A stretch of 64,000 nt of DNA from Ornithinibacillus bavariensis (lineage in GTDB: Bacteria > Bacillota > Bacilli > Bacillales > Amphibacillaceae). Position 1 is the stretch's first letter. Every line of letters begins with the position of its first letter. A program made the position numbers and the translations under genes. A model generated the notes under the pieces. It searched no databases and had not been told where the DNA came from. It saw only the letters and a program-made list of their open reading frames with translations. Of this stretch, positions 44,707-53,317 are shown in pieces. The stretch covers positions 62,001-126,000 of the forward strand of contig NZ_BORP01000001.1 of NCBI RefSeq assembly GCF_018333235.1, given 5' to 3'.

Positions 44707-45513
44707 TTAACCACGAACTAGTTTTCCACGTAAATTGTTGGATAATAATTCAACAATAAGAATGAGAATTACTAAGCCAATTAAAATTGATCCAACTTCA
44801 TTCCAACGATAAGAATTCATCGCGAAAATTAGTGGGGCACCAATTCCTCCTGCACCTACTAAACCAAGTACAGAAGCCTCCCTAAGGTTCATATCAAATC
44901 GATATATAATGGTTGATAAGAACATAGAGAATAGCTGTGGTACGATACCAAATCTTATTTTTTCAAATGTTGTACATCCGATAGAGGTCATCGATTCCAA
45001 AATGCTCGTGTCAAGATCCTCAATAGCATCGACAAATAACTTTGCTAACATCCCAATGGAAACTAATGCAATTGTTAGGACACCGGCAAAAGGACCAGGG
45101 CCAGTTACCCGAATGAACATTAGTCCATATACAAGGGCAGGAACCGTTCGAATCATAATAAGCAATAGTCGTGTTACCCAAGCGACTGGAGATGGCACCA
45201 CATTAGATGCTGACAAAAACGCTAGCGGGATGGCTAGTATTGAACCAATAATAGTACCTAAAAAAGCGATTGCTATTGTTTCGACAAGTAAATATGGAAC
45301 TCCCTGTGTTGTAAAGGTTAGCAATAAATCTAAATCAGGATGTACAATACCTGAAAGGATGCTAGTAGCAATCTTCCATCCGCTTTCCTCAACATTTTGC
45401 AAATTAATTGCTGTAAAAGACCAAATAAACAATACCAATAATATTGTTGTAACAACAAGTAGATACCGTCTATTATTTGGTGATGCACTTAGCTGTTTTT
45501 CAATTGTATCCAT
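44707..45513 (-). CDS. phnE: Phosphonate-type ABC permease, second copy
   Basis: A 268-residue permease with six membrane segments and the BPD-type EAA-like loop (EAMTSIGC/LESMTSIGCTTFEKIRFGIVPQ region, about residues 185-205). GLVGAGGIGAPL near the C terminus matches PhnE. It lies 15 nt after another PhnE gene, so the importer is probably a PhnE heterodimer. AAGGGG is upstream of the ATG. No C-P lyase genes are in the window. Confidence 0.9.
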   Translation of the reverse strand: MDTIEKQLSASPNNRRYLLVVTTILLVLFIWSFTAINLQNVEESGWKIATSILSGIVHPDLDLLLTFTTQGVPYLLVETIAIAFLGTIIGSILAIPLAFLSASNVVPSPVAWVTRLLLIMIRTVPALVYGLMFIRVTGPGPFAGVLTIALVSIGMLAKLFVDAIEDLDTSILESMTSIGCTTFEKIRFGIVPQLFSMFLSTIIYRFDMNLREASVLGLVGAGGIGAPLIFAMNSYRWNEVGSILIGLVILILIVELLSNNLRGKLVRG

Positions 45514-45528
45514 AATATTGTTCCCCTT

Positions 45529-46344
45529 CTAGATTAACCTTTTTCTGAAGTGTTCACTGACTCTTTCAATAATAAATACTGTAATAACTAGTGTTAATAG
45601 AATCATTCCAACGCTTGCATAATCACGCCAGCCTAACCCTTCATTTAATAATAATCCAATTCCACCTGCGCCAACATATCCTAAAATAGCAGCATATCGA
45701 ACATTTCCTTCGAAGCAGAACAATGATGTGGATAAATAATTTGGCAAAACCTGTGGGAAAATTGCATAGCGGAAGGCTTGTATTCGATTCATACCGAGTG
45801 ACTCCATTGCCTCAAATGCACCCATATTTACATTTTCAATTTGCTCATATAATAGCTTACCAACATATGCCACTGTAAAAATAAAAATTGCAACGGTACC
45901 TGCTAATGTTCCTAGACCAAAAACAAAAGTAGCAATTAATGCGGTTACTAGTGTAGGCATCGTTCTTAAAATACTCAAGAAAACTTTTGTAATCGCAACA
46001 ACTATTTTGCTTTTCACAACATTAGTGGATGCGAGATATGCAATAGGAATTGCAACAATGGAACCTAGAACTGAACCAAGTAACGACATTTTAATTGTAT
46101 CAAGTAGTGGTTTCCATATATGAGGCGTATAGTCCCATTTTGGTGGAATCATGTCTATAATAATAACGAAAAATTCATTCCACCGTTCAGCTAAAACGGA
46201 TAAACTAAATCCAGTGAATTTGATTGAAAAATAAGCCGCTATCAGAAGTAGGACTAAAATAACGGGGACACGGGATCTTTTTTCCAATACGACCTTACCA
46301 TTCGGAAGGGCTATCTTTTTTGGAGGAAAAATTTTATCATACAT
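45529..46344 (-). CDS. phnE: Phosphonate-type ABC permease, first copy
   Basis: A 271-residue permease. After a basic N terminus there are six segments; the loop LGMNRIQAFRYAIFPQVLP is the EAA-type coupling motif, and ILGYVGAGGIGLLL is diagnostic of PhnE. It lies 5 nt downstream of phnC and forms the membrane channel for phosphonate, phosphite or phosphate ester uptake; the actual ligand is unknown. Confidence 0.9.
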   Translation of the reverse strand: MYDKIFPPKKIALPNGKVVLEKRSRVPVILVLLLIAAYFSIKFTGFSLSVLAERWNEFFVIIIDMIPPKWDYTPHIWKPLLDTIKMSLLGSVLGSIVAIPIAYLASTNVVKSKIVVAITKVFLSILRTMPTLVTALIATFVFGLGTLAGTVAIFIFTVAYVGKLLYEQIENVNMGAFEAMESLGMNRIQAFRYAIFPQVLPNYLSTSLFCFEGNVRYAAILGYVGAGGIGLLLNEGLGWRDYASVGMILLTLVITVFIIERVSEHFRKRLI

Positions 46345-46349
46345 ATTTT

Positions 46350-47123
46350 CTATTCCCCTTTATCCTGTGACATAGTTTCCTTTTCTATTTGGCCTTTATA
46401 GATGTAATCTAATACTTCTTCTGTTACTTCTGCTGATTTTCCATCAAATACGACTTTTCCATCACGAACACCAATAATTCGATTAGCATATTCAAGTGCA
46501 ATCTCGACATGGTGGATATTAATAATAACAGTAATGTTCATTTCTTCATTGATTCGTTTAAAATCATTCATTACTTGTTTTGCAGTTACAGGATCAAGGG
46601 AAGCAATCGGTTCATCTGCGAGAATAATATCAGGATTTTGGGCTAATGTACGTGCTAGTGCAACACGCTGCTGTTGGCCGCCTGATAATTGATCAACGCG
46701 GACATATGCTTTATCAAGAATACCGACTTGATCTAAAGCAGTAAGTGCTTTCGTTTTATGCTCTTTGGAGAATACACCAGTTAATTTTCTCCAAAATGGT
46801 AGCTCAGGAACAAAGGAGACTAGTACATTTTTTAACACAGATGTTCTCGTAACAAGATTAAATGATTGGAATATCATTCCAATTCGCTTACGAAACTTAC
46901 GAACTTCTTTTCCTCTTAAGGAGCTAACATCAATATCATCAACGATTAAGCTTCCACCAGTTATATCATGCATACGATTGATACAGCGGATTAATGTTGA
47001 CTTACCTGCTCCAGAAAGACCAATAATAGCAACAAACTCTCCTTGGTCTATTTTTAAATTAATATCCTGTAGTGCTTTTACATTATTTCCATATGTTTTT
47101 TCAACATTGATAAATTCAATCAT
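46350..47123 (-). CDS. phnC: Phosphonate-type ABC transporter ATPase
   Basis: A 257-residue ATPase with Walker A GLSGAGKS (residues 35-42), signature LSGGQQQ (146-152) and Walker B IILADEP (166-172). The sequence FWRKLTGVFSKEHK in the helical domain is typical of PhnC. It lies downstream of phnD across a hairpin-bearing gap of 107 nt, then the two permease genes follow. Confidence 0.92.
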   Translation of the reverse strand: MIEFINVEKTYGNNVKALQDINLKIDQGEFVAIIGLSGAGKSTLIRCINRMHDITGGSLIVDDIDVSSLRGKEVRKFRKRIGMIFQSFNLVTRTSVLKNVLVSFVPELPFWRKLTGVFSKEHKTKALTALDQVGILDKAYVRVDQLSGGQQQRVALARTLAQNPDIILADEPIASLDPVTAKQVMNDFKRINEEMNITVIINIHHVEIALEYANRIIGVRDGKVVFDGKSAEVTEEVLDYIYKGQIEKETMSQDKGE

Positions 47124-47143
47124 ATATGGTTCTCCAATCTTCT

Positions 47144-47211
47144 CAAAAATGAGGATGTCTCATAGAGGTATCCCTCTAAACGGGAAGACCTTGCTATGAA
47201 ACAACCTCATT
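47144..47211 (-). terminator. Intercistronic hairpin between phnD and phnC
   Basis: An 18-position stem (47148-47165 with 47194-47211, two mismatches) is followed on the minus strand by TTTTGAGA. Placed after the binding-protein gene, it looks like a leaky terminator or mRNA stabiliser that raises PhnD above the membrane parts. Confidence 0.65.
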
Positions 47212-47230
47212 GGCTTCATTATTTAACAGA

Positions 47231-48280
47231 TTATTTTAGATTTCTAACAATTTCTTGTGCTTTTCTTTCATTATCATAATCAGAAGATTTTGCTTCTTGA
47301 TAGCCTTCGTGATTATAGATGGAGATAACTTCTTTTCCTTTATCTGTTTGAGCAATATTCATAAATGCTTTTTGAATTGCTGCTTTTAGATCATCATCCA
47401 TGATCTTGGAGTTTTTACTAACACTGATAGTATCGTTGTAAATTCCAGGTGTTACCCCAATAACATTTGTTTCATCCCAGATAGACTTTTCACGATTGAA
47501 GTCATTTTTCCATGCGTCTTCATTATCACGTCTAGCATCTGCATATGTTACTACAACATCAATTTGACCTGCAGCTAAGCGAGCAAATGCACTTCCATAT
47601 GAATCGGATTGAACTACTTTATCAAGGTCAGTAATCGTTTTATCATAATTATCACTTAACCAAATTGCTGGGTAAATATAGCCAGCTGGTGATGAAGATG
47701 ACATTACAGCCCAATTAGCGCTATTTAAATCGTCCCAAGTTAGCTCTTCACCATTGTTTACTTTCTCAGCTAGCTCTTGTCCTTTTTTAGAAGGACCAGC
47801 AATTGCTAAAGCACGGTAGTAAGTAACCTGCTCATCTGAAGCTTCAGTTGGTTTATTATCATTCCAGTCCTTTGCATTATCAGAATCAATGCTTAATCCT
47901 GCACGAGTTGCTGTTAAGACAACTTCTGCACCATCATCATATAATACATAAGTACCACCAGGGATAAGGCCAATATCGATTGTTCCAGCAGAAAGTCCTT
48001 CTCCTACTGCCTCATAGTTTGTACCTACTGTAATATCTACATTCTTTACATCATAGCCTTGATTTTTAAGCTCTTCTTTTAGAAGTTCTTTTAAAGGCTC
48101 TGTTGCAGTAATAATTTCTTCAGGCTCTCTTGAGGGAACAAAACCAACGGATAATTTATCGATGACTTTGTTTCCGTTGTCGTCTGAATTCTTATCCTTT
48201 GAAGAATCATCCGAACTTCCGCAAGCAGAAAGTACAGCAATAAACATAATGACCATTAAAGACAATAATATCTTTTTCAC
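47231..48280 (-). CDS. phnD: Phosphonate-type substrate-binding lipoprotein
   Basis: A 349-residue surface lipoprotein: signal peptide with lipobox LSAC (Cys20) and an acidic linker of Asp/Ser/Lys. LSVGFVPSREPEEI opens the PhnD-type two-lobed binding domain (PhnD/PtxB family), which binds phosphonates, phosphite or phosphate esters. GTG start with AGGAGG about 9 nt upstream. First gene of the phnDCEE operon. Confidence 0.92.
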   Translation of the reverse strand: MKKILLSLMVIMFIAVLSACGSSDDSSKDKNSDDNGNKVIDKLSVGFVPSREPEEIITATEPLKELLKEELKNQGYDVKNVDITVGTNYEAVGEGLSAGTIDIGLIPGGTYVLYDDGAEVVLTATRAGLSIDSDNAKDWNDNKPTEASDEQVTYYRALAIAGPSKKGQELAEKVNNGEELTWDDLNSANWAVMSSSSPAGYIYPAIWLSDNYDKTITDLDKVVQSDSYGSAFARLAAGQIDVVVTYADARRDNEDAWKNDFNREKSIWDETNVIGVTPGIYNDTISVSKNSKIMDDDLKAAIQKAFMNIAQTDKGKEVISIYNHEGYQEAKSSDYDNERKAQEIVRNLK

Positions 48281-48511
48281 GCTTTTTAATCCTCCTAAGA
48301 TGTTTTAGTATGACACTAACTATTAAATTGTATAGATTAATATGTACAACCGTCAAGAAGTAAATGACATTTTCGTTAATTATTTTACAAATTGTTTTCT
48401 ATTATGACCTCTTTCTCAAATTTTTAAGCTATAGTACATAAAGTTCAAACTAGTAATAATTATATTGAAAAATAATTAAGTCTTGATGTCTTGTGTGTAA
48501 AATGATTGTAA

Positions 48512-48556
48512 AGCGATCAATCCTCTCGAGTAAAGGGCCCGAGAGGATTGATCGCT
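48512..48556. terminator. Strong hairpin after YeiH gene
   Basis: A perfect 17-bp stem (AGCGATCAATCCTCTCG with its complement at 48540-48556) around an 11-nt loop overlaps the yeiH-type stop codon. The T tract on the minus strand (TTTACAATCATTTT) is partly interrupted. The rest of 48281-48511 holds phnD upstream sequence with no recognised site. Confidence 0.8.
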
Positions 48557-49571
48557 AAATAGTAAAGTACATCAAGATTGACAGTGCAACAGATGTAATG
48601 AGCATTGCAATTAGTGGCTTTAAAGCCTTTGAACGCAAATCTTTCAAACTCACATTGAGCCCTAGCCCTACCATGGCTGCCGTAAGTAACCAGGTTGTTA
48701 TGGAAGAAATTATATTCATGCTATCTTGAGAAACTGGGATGGAATGACCAAAAACATAGCTTCCAAGAATACTTAATAGAATAAAACCGAATAGAAACCA
48801 TGGAAATTCTATTTTGGCATCCTGTGTATCAGAATGTTTATTTTTTCTCTTCATCAAGAAGATAAAGATGAAGCATAGTGGAACTAAGAGAAATACACGT
48901 CCTAGCTTGGCAAGAAGTCCAATTGCTAGCGCGTTTTCGCCACCAGGTGCAGCAGCCAATGCAACATGGGCAACCTCATGTAAACTGCTACCGGACCAGA
49001 CTCCATACTGAATAGCATCTAATGGGAGAAATGGACGCAAAATAGTATACATAATAGCAAAAGCAGTTCCTACTAACGCAATAATTCCTACACTAATAGC
49101 AGTATCCTCATCCTTTGATTTTACAATTGGTGCAATGGCTGCAATGGCTGCTGCACCACAGACACCTGTTCCAACTCCTAATAATAAGGAAATCATATAG
49201 TCTGCCTTTAAAAGCTTTGCTATCCAAATTGTTAAAAGGATTGCAAAAATGATAACCAAAGCATCTCTTATTAGAAGCCCGATTCCATCACTTAGAACAG
49301 TATTTATATTAAGTTTAAGACCGTATAAAATTATAGCAGCACGTAATAAACGCTTGGATGAAAAAGCAATTCCTGATCGTAAAATTTCAGGATAACGAAA
49401 GATTTGTCGGTAAAGAACAGCAATAATAATTGCACATGCGAGCTGTCCAACCTGATTAAATCCTGGTACTAACGCTAATAAATATCCAAGTAGAGCAATC
49501 AAAAAAGTAAAGCAAACCCCGAGTGACCAAGTCATTAGGGGATATAATTTTTTACTAGTTGCTAGAGCCAT
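48555..49571 (-). CDS. YeiH family putative sulfate exporter
   Basis: A 338-residue membrane protein with about 10 segments. GVGTGVCGAAAIAAIAPIVKSK-type sequence (seen as GVGTGVCGAAAIAAIAP), and SGSSLHEVAHVALAA are hallmarks of the YeiH/PSE family. The family is called a putative sulfate exporter without strong evidence. It is divergent from a LysR regulator, the well-known YeiH/YeiE arrangement. ATG start with a purine-rich site. Its stop is inside the terminator stem. Confidence 0.88.
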   Translation of the reverse strand: MALATSKKLYPLMTWSLGVCFTFLIALLGYLLALVPGFNQVGQLACAIIIAVLYRQIFRYPEILRSGIAFSSKRLLRAAIILYGLKLNINTVLSDGIGLLIRDALVIIFAILLTIWIAKLLKADYMISLLLGVGTGVCGAAAIAAIAPIVKSKDEDTAISVGIIALVGTAFAIMYTILRPFLPLDAIQYGVWSGSSLHEVAHVALAAAPGGENALAIGLLAKLGRVFLLVPLCFIFIFLMKRKNKHSDTQDAKIEFPWFLFGFILLSILGSYVFGHSIPVSQDSMNIISSITTWLLTAAMVGLGLNVSLKDLRSKALKPLIAMLITSVALSILMYFTI

Positions 49572-49629
49572 AATATCACCTCAATAATAAGTGTAATAAA
49601 ATTAATTCTATAAGAGAAATAAATATAAG

Positions 49630-49644
49630 TTATAATAATCATAA
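49630..49644. promoter_or_regulatory. Possible LysR box
   Basis: TTATAATAATCATAA, a palindrome of 15 bp with one mismatched pair, has the TTAT-N7-ATAA form of CysL/CbbR-like sites. It lies 38 nt before the LysR gene and about 60 nt from yeiH. Confidence 0.4.
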
Positions 49645-49681
49645 GCAAACAATTATGAACGATAGTTGAGGTGTTAGTAAG

Positions 49682-50575
49682 TTGGATCAACAGCTTCGAG
49701 TTTTTATTTCTGTGGTGGAAAAACAAAGCTTTTCGCGGGCAGCTGAGGAATTACATATGACACAGCCAGCTGTAAGTCAGTATATACGTACTTTTGAGGG
49801 CAATTTAGGTATGAAGCTTTTAGATAGAACGAATAAATATGTCCGATTAAATAAAGCGGGTGAGATTGTGTATCATCACGCAAAGGAAATCGTTGGATTA
49901 TACGCAAGAATGGAGAACCTTTTGATGGATTTGACGAATAAAGTAAGTGGAGTACTGTCAATTGGTTCCAGTTATACATTTGGCGAATATGTTCTTCCAC
50001 ATGTAATTGCCAATATGAAAAAGTCCTATCCAGAAGTTCACCCCTCTGTAACGATTGAAAACACGGAGAAAATTGCGGAACTAGTAAAAGGTCATCAGAT
50101 AGATATTGGAATCATAGAAGGGAATATAAAGGAGGATAGTCAACTAGAGAAAGAAGATTTCTTGGAGGATAGAATGGTAATTGTTGCTTCTTTTAATAAT
50201 TCGTTGACACAGAACAAAGGAACCATAGATTTAGGTGAATTAGAGAGGCAGACATGGATATTACGAGAAGAAGGTTCTGGGACTAGGGAAGCAGGGGAAA
50301 AAATATTCCAGCGATTAGGGATTCGACCTACCAATTTAATGGTATTTAGTAGCACCCAATCGATAAAAGAAGCAGTAATTGCCGGACTTGGGGTTAGTTT
50401 GCTATCAGAGATTGCGGTTCAAAAAGAACTTCTTCATAACAATATGAAAATAATCGAGGTAGAAGGCTTGCCATACACAAGAAACTTTTCAATCATTACC
50501 GCATCCCCATATCAAACCAAAGCTTTACAGGAGTTAATTCGAATGCTAAAAGAGTACGGATTAAAAAGAGGATAG
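49682..50575 (+). CDS. LysR family regulator (YeiE/CysL type)
   Basis: A 297-residue LysR-type regulator. The helix-turn-helix lies in residues 1-60 (SFSRAAEELHMTQPAVSQYIR) and the effector domain follows (GSSYTFGEYVLP, a typical CysL/YeiE opening). TTG start with GAGGTG about 8 nt upstream. Divergent from yeiH; such regulators respond to sulfite or related anions in some bacteria. Monocistronic. Confidence 0.9.
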   Translation: MDQQLRVFISVVEKQSFSRAAEELHMTQPAVSQYIRTFEGNLGMKLLDRTNKYVRLNKAGEIVYHHAKEIVGLYARMENLLMDLTNKVSGVLSIGSSYTFGEYVLPHVIANMKKSYPEVHPSVTIENTEKIAELVKGHQIDIGIIEGNIKEDSQLEKEDFLEDRMVIVASFNNSLTQNKGTIDLGELERQTWILREEGSGTREAGEKIFQRLGIRPTNLMVFSSTQSIKEAVIAGLGVSLLSEIAVQKELLHNNMKIIEVEGLPYTRNFSIITASPYQTKALQELIRMLKEYGLKRG

Positions 50576-50675
50576 TTTATTTTTTCTCATGTAGTACTTT
50601 TTAGCTTTACAGGTGATGAGCGTATTTCTATATTAGTCTTAATAGAAGATCTACAAAAAGAGAGGAGGATGCCAG

Positions 50676-51053
50676 ATGATTAATCAAGTTGGTCAAATAA
50701 TGCTGTATGTGAACAACCAGGATGCTGCAGTAACGTTTTGGACGGAGAAGGTTGGTTTTCATGTCATTGCAGAGGAGGATGATGGGCAAGGCTTCCGCTG
50801 GATTGAGATTGCCCCTTCGAATAATACAGAAACAAGTATTGTGCTCCATAATAAGGAACAGGTGGATAAAATGGAACCAGAATTAAATTTGGGAACACCA
50901 TCTCTGATGTTTTTTACGAAGGATTTCAATCAATTATACCGAAATTTATCTAGTAAAAATGTAAAGGTTGGGGAAATAGTTGAACTACCCAATGGTAGAG
51001 TTTTCAATTTTGCGGATGATGAAGAAAACTATTTCGCTGTAATGGAAAGATAA
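50676..51053 (+). CDS. Glyoxalase/VOC family protein
   Basis: A 125-residue single-domain protein of the vicinal oxygen chelate fold. GQIMLYVNNQDAAVTFWTEKVGF is the first beta-alpha module (given by its ends), and FNFADDEENYFAVME the last. A full metal site is not certain: the usual first His is replaced by Gln7. Members include glyoxalases, dioxygenases and drug-binding proteins. GAGGAGG is about 9 nt upstream of the ATG. Confidence 0.85.
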   Translation: MINQVGQIMLYVNNQDAAVTFWTEKVGFHVIAEEDDGQGFRWIEIAPSNNTETSIVLHNKEQVDKMEPELNLGTPSLMFFTKDFNQLYRNLSSKNVKVGEIVELPNGRVFNFADDEENYFAVMER

Positions 51054-51067
51054 GGTAGTATTTTTCA

Positions 51068-51107
51068 TGAAAAAGCTATCACAAATTAAAGATGTGATAG
51101 CTTTTTC
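51068..51107 (+). terminator. Intrinsic terminator after VOC gene
   Basis: AAAAAGCTATCACA pairs with TGTGATAGCTTTTT around an AT-rich loop, with T-rich sequence after it. Confidence 0.88.
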
Positions 51108-51161
51108 TTTTGCTTATTATTTAAACCATATAAAAAGGTGGGAGGGGATAAACGAATTTGT

Positions 51162-52370
51162 TTATCCTTTAACCGTATGGTTTATATTTTTTACTTTGTT
51201 ACGCTCTTTTTTTCCGTGCATTAGATAATAGATAATGGTTGTAAATAAGACCAGAAAGCCCATTACCATATATAACTTACGATAACCCATGTACGGGATA
51301 ATAAGACCTAATAAATAAGGACCAAATCCTAATCCAGCATCAAGGAAAATATAATAGGTTGATGTAGCTAACCCCACAGATTGAGGTGGTGCTGCCTTAA
51401 CAGCAATAGCTTGTGTAGTGGATTGCATATTCCCATAGCCTAGACCGATTAGAACACCTGCTAATAGTAATGGTATACTATTTTCTACTGTGCTTAAAAG
51501 GAGTAGTCCTGCAGCATTTAATATAAATGCTGGATACATTATGGAATTAGCACCTTTAGCATCCATTAAGCGGCCAGAAAACGGTCTAGAAACAAGTATT
51601 GCGACAGCATAGACGACAAAAAATAGACTGGCAATTTCCACTAGGTTAATTTCGATGGCATAGAAATTAATGAAAGATAGAACACTCGAATACCCTAACG
51701 ATAGAATGAATACCACAAGGGCAATCGGTAGTGCAGTAGGCTCGATAAAATTAGAAATTTTAAATGCACTAGAGGGCACTTTTTCTTTCGGTAATTTACT
51801 ATCTGGGATTGTTGAAAGGGTTGAGATAATAAAACTTATAATACCTAACGCAAGACAAAAACCGAAGATAATTTGATAACTTGTATGATGGCTCATAAAA
51901 ATCCCAATGAACGGTCCGATAGCTGTTGCTAGTGTAACACTCATACTATAGTAACTAATCCCTTCTCCTTTCCGATCGTTGGGAATAGTTTGTGCAACAA
52001 TGGTTCCTGTTGCAGTACTTGCCATGCCAAGGGCGATTCCTTGTAAAAAGCGATTAATTAGTAAGAAGACAATCCCTAGTTTTATAAAATAGAGAAAGGA
52101 AGTTACAATAAAAAAGATTAAACCAGTATAAAGCATCGGCTTACTTCCGATAGTTGTAATCATTTTACCAATAAATAATCGTCCAATTAACGTTCCAATA
52201 ATGAATATACCTGTCACTAAACCTGCTTGACTTTCAGATACATGAAATTCTTCTACAGCGTAAACTGACATTGTTACTAGTAATAAATAAAATACTAAGT
52301 ATAAGAAAAAGTTCGCAGACGATATGATGATAAAGTCTTTCGTCCACAGTTTTGCTTTTGCTTGTTCCAC
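51162..52370 (-). CDS. MFS transporter
   Basis: A 402-residue transporter with 12 membrane segments and the MFS loop GRLFIGKMITTIGSKPM between segments 2 and 3. It resembles drug/solute efflux members. Start is put at GTG 52370 (AAGGAG 8 nt upstream); the ATG at 52376 is only 2 nt from the site. It follows a MarR gene at 12 nt and is probably regulated by it. Substrate unknown. Confidence 0.88.
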   Translation of the reverse strand: MEQAKAKLWTKDFIIISSANFFLYLVFYLLLVTMSVYAVEEFHVSESQAGLVTGIFIIGTLIGRLFIGKMITTIGSKPMLYTGLIFFIVTSFLYFIKLGIVFLLINRFLQGIALGMASTATGTIVAQTIPNDRKGEGISYYSMSVTLATAIGPFIGIFMSHHTSYQIIFGFCLALGIISFIISTLSTIPDSKLPKEKVPSSAFKISNFIEPTALPIALVVFILSLGYSSVLSFINFYAIEINLVEIASLFFVVYAVAILVSRPFSGRLMDAKGANSIMYPAFILNAAGLLLLSTVENSIPLLLAGVLIGLGYGNMQSTTQAIAVKAAPPQSVGLATSTYYIFLDAGLGFGPYLLGLIIPYMGYRKLYMVMGFLVLFTTIIYYLMHGKKERNKVKNINHTVKG

Positions 52371-52382
52371 GTGCATATCTCC

Positions 52383-52829
52383 TTAATTCATGATGTTTTT
52401 CCGTATTGCTTCCAATATACGGATAGTCTCCTGTTGTTCCTGTTCCGATATTCCTGTTAATATTTCTTCCTCAAATTCGTCAATGGTGATTCGAACAGAT
52501 TCATACACGGCCATACCTTTTGGTGTAAGCTGTATTCGTTTTTCTCGTCTATCCTTACCTTTTACTTGCTTGACATAATCTTTTTCTTCCAAGCTAATAA
52601 TTGTTCTTGTTATTGTTGGTTTTTCTACTCCTTGATAATGAGCGATTTCAACGTTTGTTGAAGAGCCATTGTGAAATAAATAATATAAAATAGTCCACTG
52701 TGCTCGGTGTAATTCATGCTTATTTAATTCAATATTTAAGCGGTTCTCAAATGGACGATACAAAAGGATGAGCTGATGAAAAAACTTTTGTGATGATTTA
52801 ATTGGAATACCTCCCTTAATAGTTAACAA
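52383..52829 (-). CDS. MarR family regulator with unclear start
   Basis: A MarR-type winged-helix protein; recognition region TNVEIAHYQGVEKPTITRTI and wing GKDRREKRIQLTPKG are typical. The widest frame starts at TTG 52829, which has no ribosome binding site. A strong AAGGGAGGT at 52817-52809 lies inside the frame, and the only codon at the right distance is ATT 52802 (then Lys-Ser-Ser-Gln-Lys, like homologue N termini). The true protein may therefore be 139 residues. Operon with the MFS gene. Confidence 0.85.
   Translation of the reverse strand: MLTIKGGIPIKSSQKFFHQLILLYRPFENRLNIELNKHELHRAQWTILYYLFHNGSSTNVEIAHYQGVEKPTITRTIISLEEKDYVKQVKGKDRREKRIQLTPKGMAVYESVRITIDEFEEEILTGISEQEQQETIRILEAIRKNIMN
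52809..52817 (-). promoter_or_regulatory. Strong Shine-Dalgarno without a standard start codon
   Basis: AAGGGAGGT lies inside the MarR frame. No ATG, GTG or TTG follows within 4-12 nt in frame; ATT at 52802 has 7-nt spacing. A later TTG is about 25 nt further on. Confidence 0.6.
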
Positions 52830-53041
52830 GGATAATAGTTAGCAAGAGTAACCATATAAGTATAGCAAAAAAAGTGGACAAAGTGAAGGCACGGATAAAA
52901 AAAGTTATATAAATAGGGGGTGACAGAGATTACATTCGAGCTAAATGCAAACAAATGCCTTTACAAGCATTAGTTATTCAGCTATTATTCGAATTAAATA
53001 AATTTACAGACTCTTGCGAATTAGTAATTGGGGGAATAAGG

Positions 53042-53317
53042 GTGGATGAGCGTGTACTGGAGTTAATTCGACGAAAAAAAAGATTGTTGATTCCGAATCT
53101 AGCGATAATCTTTTTATTTTATTTTATGCTCCCTTTATCGCTAATTTTTTATCCTGACTTCATGAATAAAAAAAGCTTTGTTACTGGAGTTACTTGGGCC
53201 TGGCTGTATGCATTTTTACAACTGCCATTTGTTTGGTTCATGGTCTGGCTTTATCATGTCAAAGCAAAACAGTTTGATAGACGAATGGAAGAAACTATCC
53301 AGGAGGAATTACCGTGA
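53042..53317 (+). CDS. DUF485 protein, symporter partner 1
   Basis: A 91-residue membrane protein with two segments (about residues 18-36 and 50-74) and charged ends. DUF485 proteins such as YjcH pair with acetate-type sodium:solute symporters. Start GTG 53042 has GGGGGAA about 8 nt upstream; the frame open from 52955 lacks a site. It overlaps the symporter start by 4 nt (GTGA), so translation is coupled. First gene of a four-gene operon with a LytS/LytR-type system. Confidence 0.85.
   Translation: MDERVLELIRRKKRLLIPNLAIIFLFYFMLPLSLIFYPDFMNKKSFVTGVTWAWLYAFLQLPFVWFMVWLYHVKAKQFDRRMEETIQEELP

Noticed and set aside
44909..45532. 207-residue plus-strand frame
   Set aside because: Lies opposite the phnE gene, has low-complexity Ser/Thr/Ile composition and no ribosome site; a shadow of the real gene.
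52955..53041. N-terminal extension of the first DUF485 protein
   Set aside because: No ribosome site; the GTG at 53042 has a good one and gives the usual family length.
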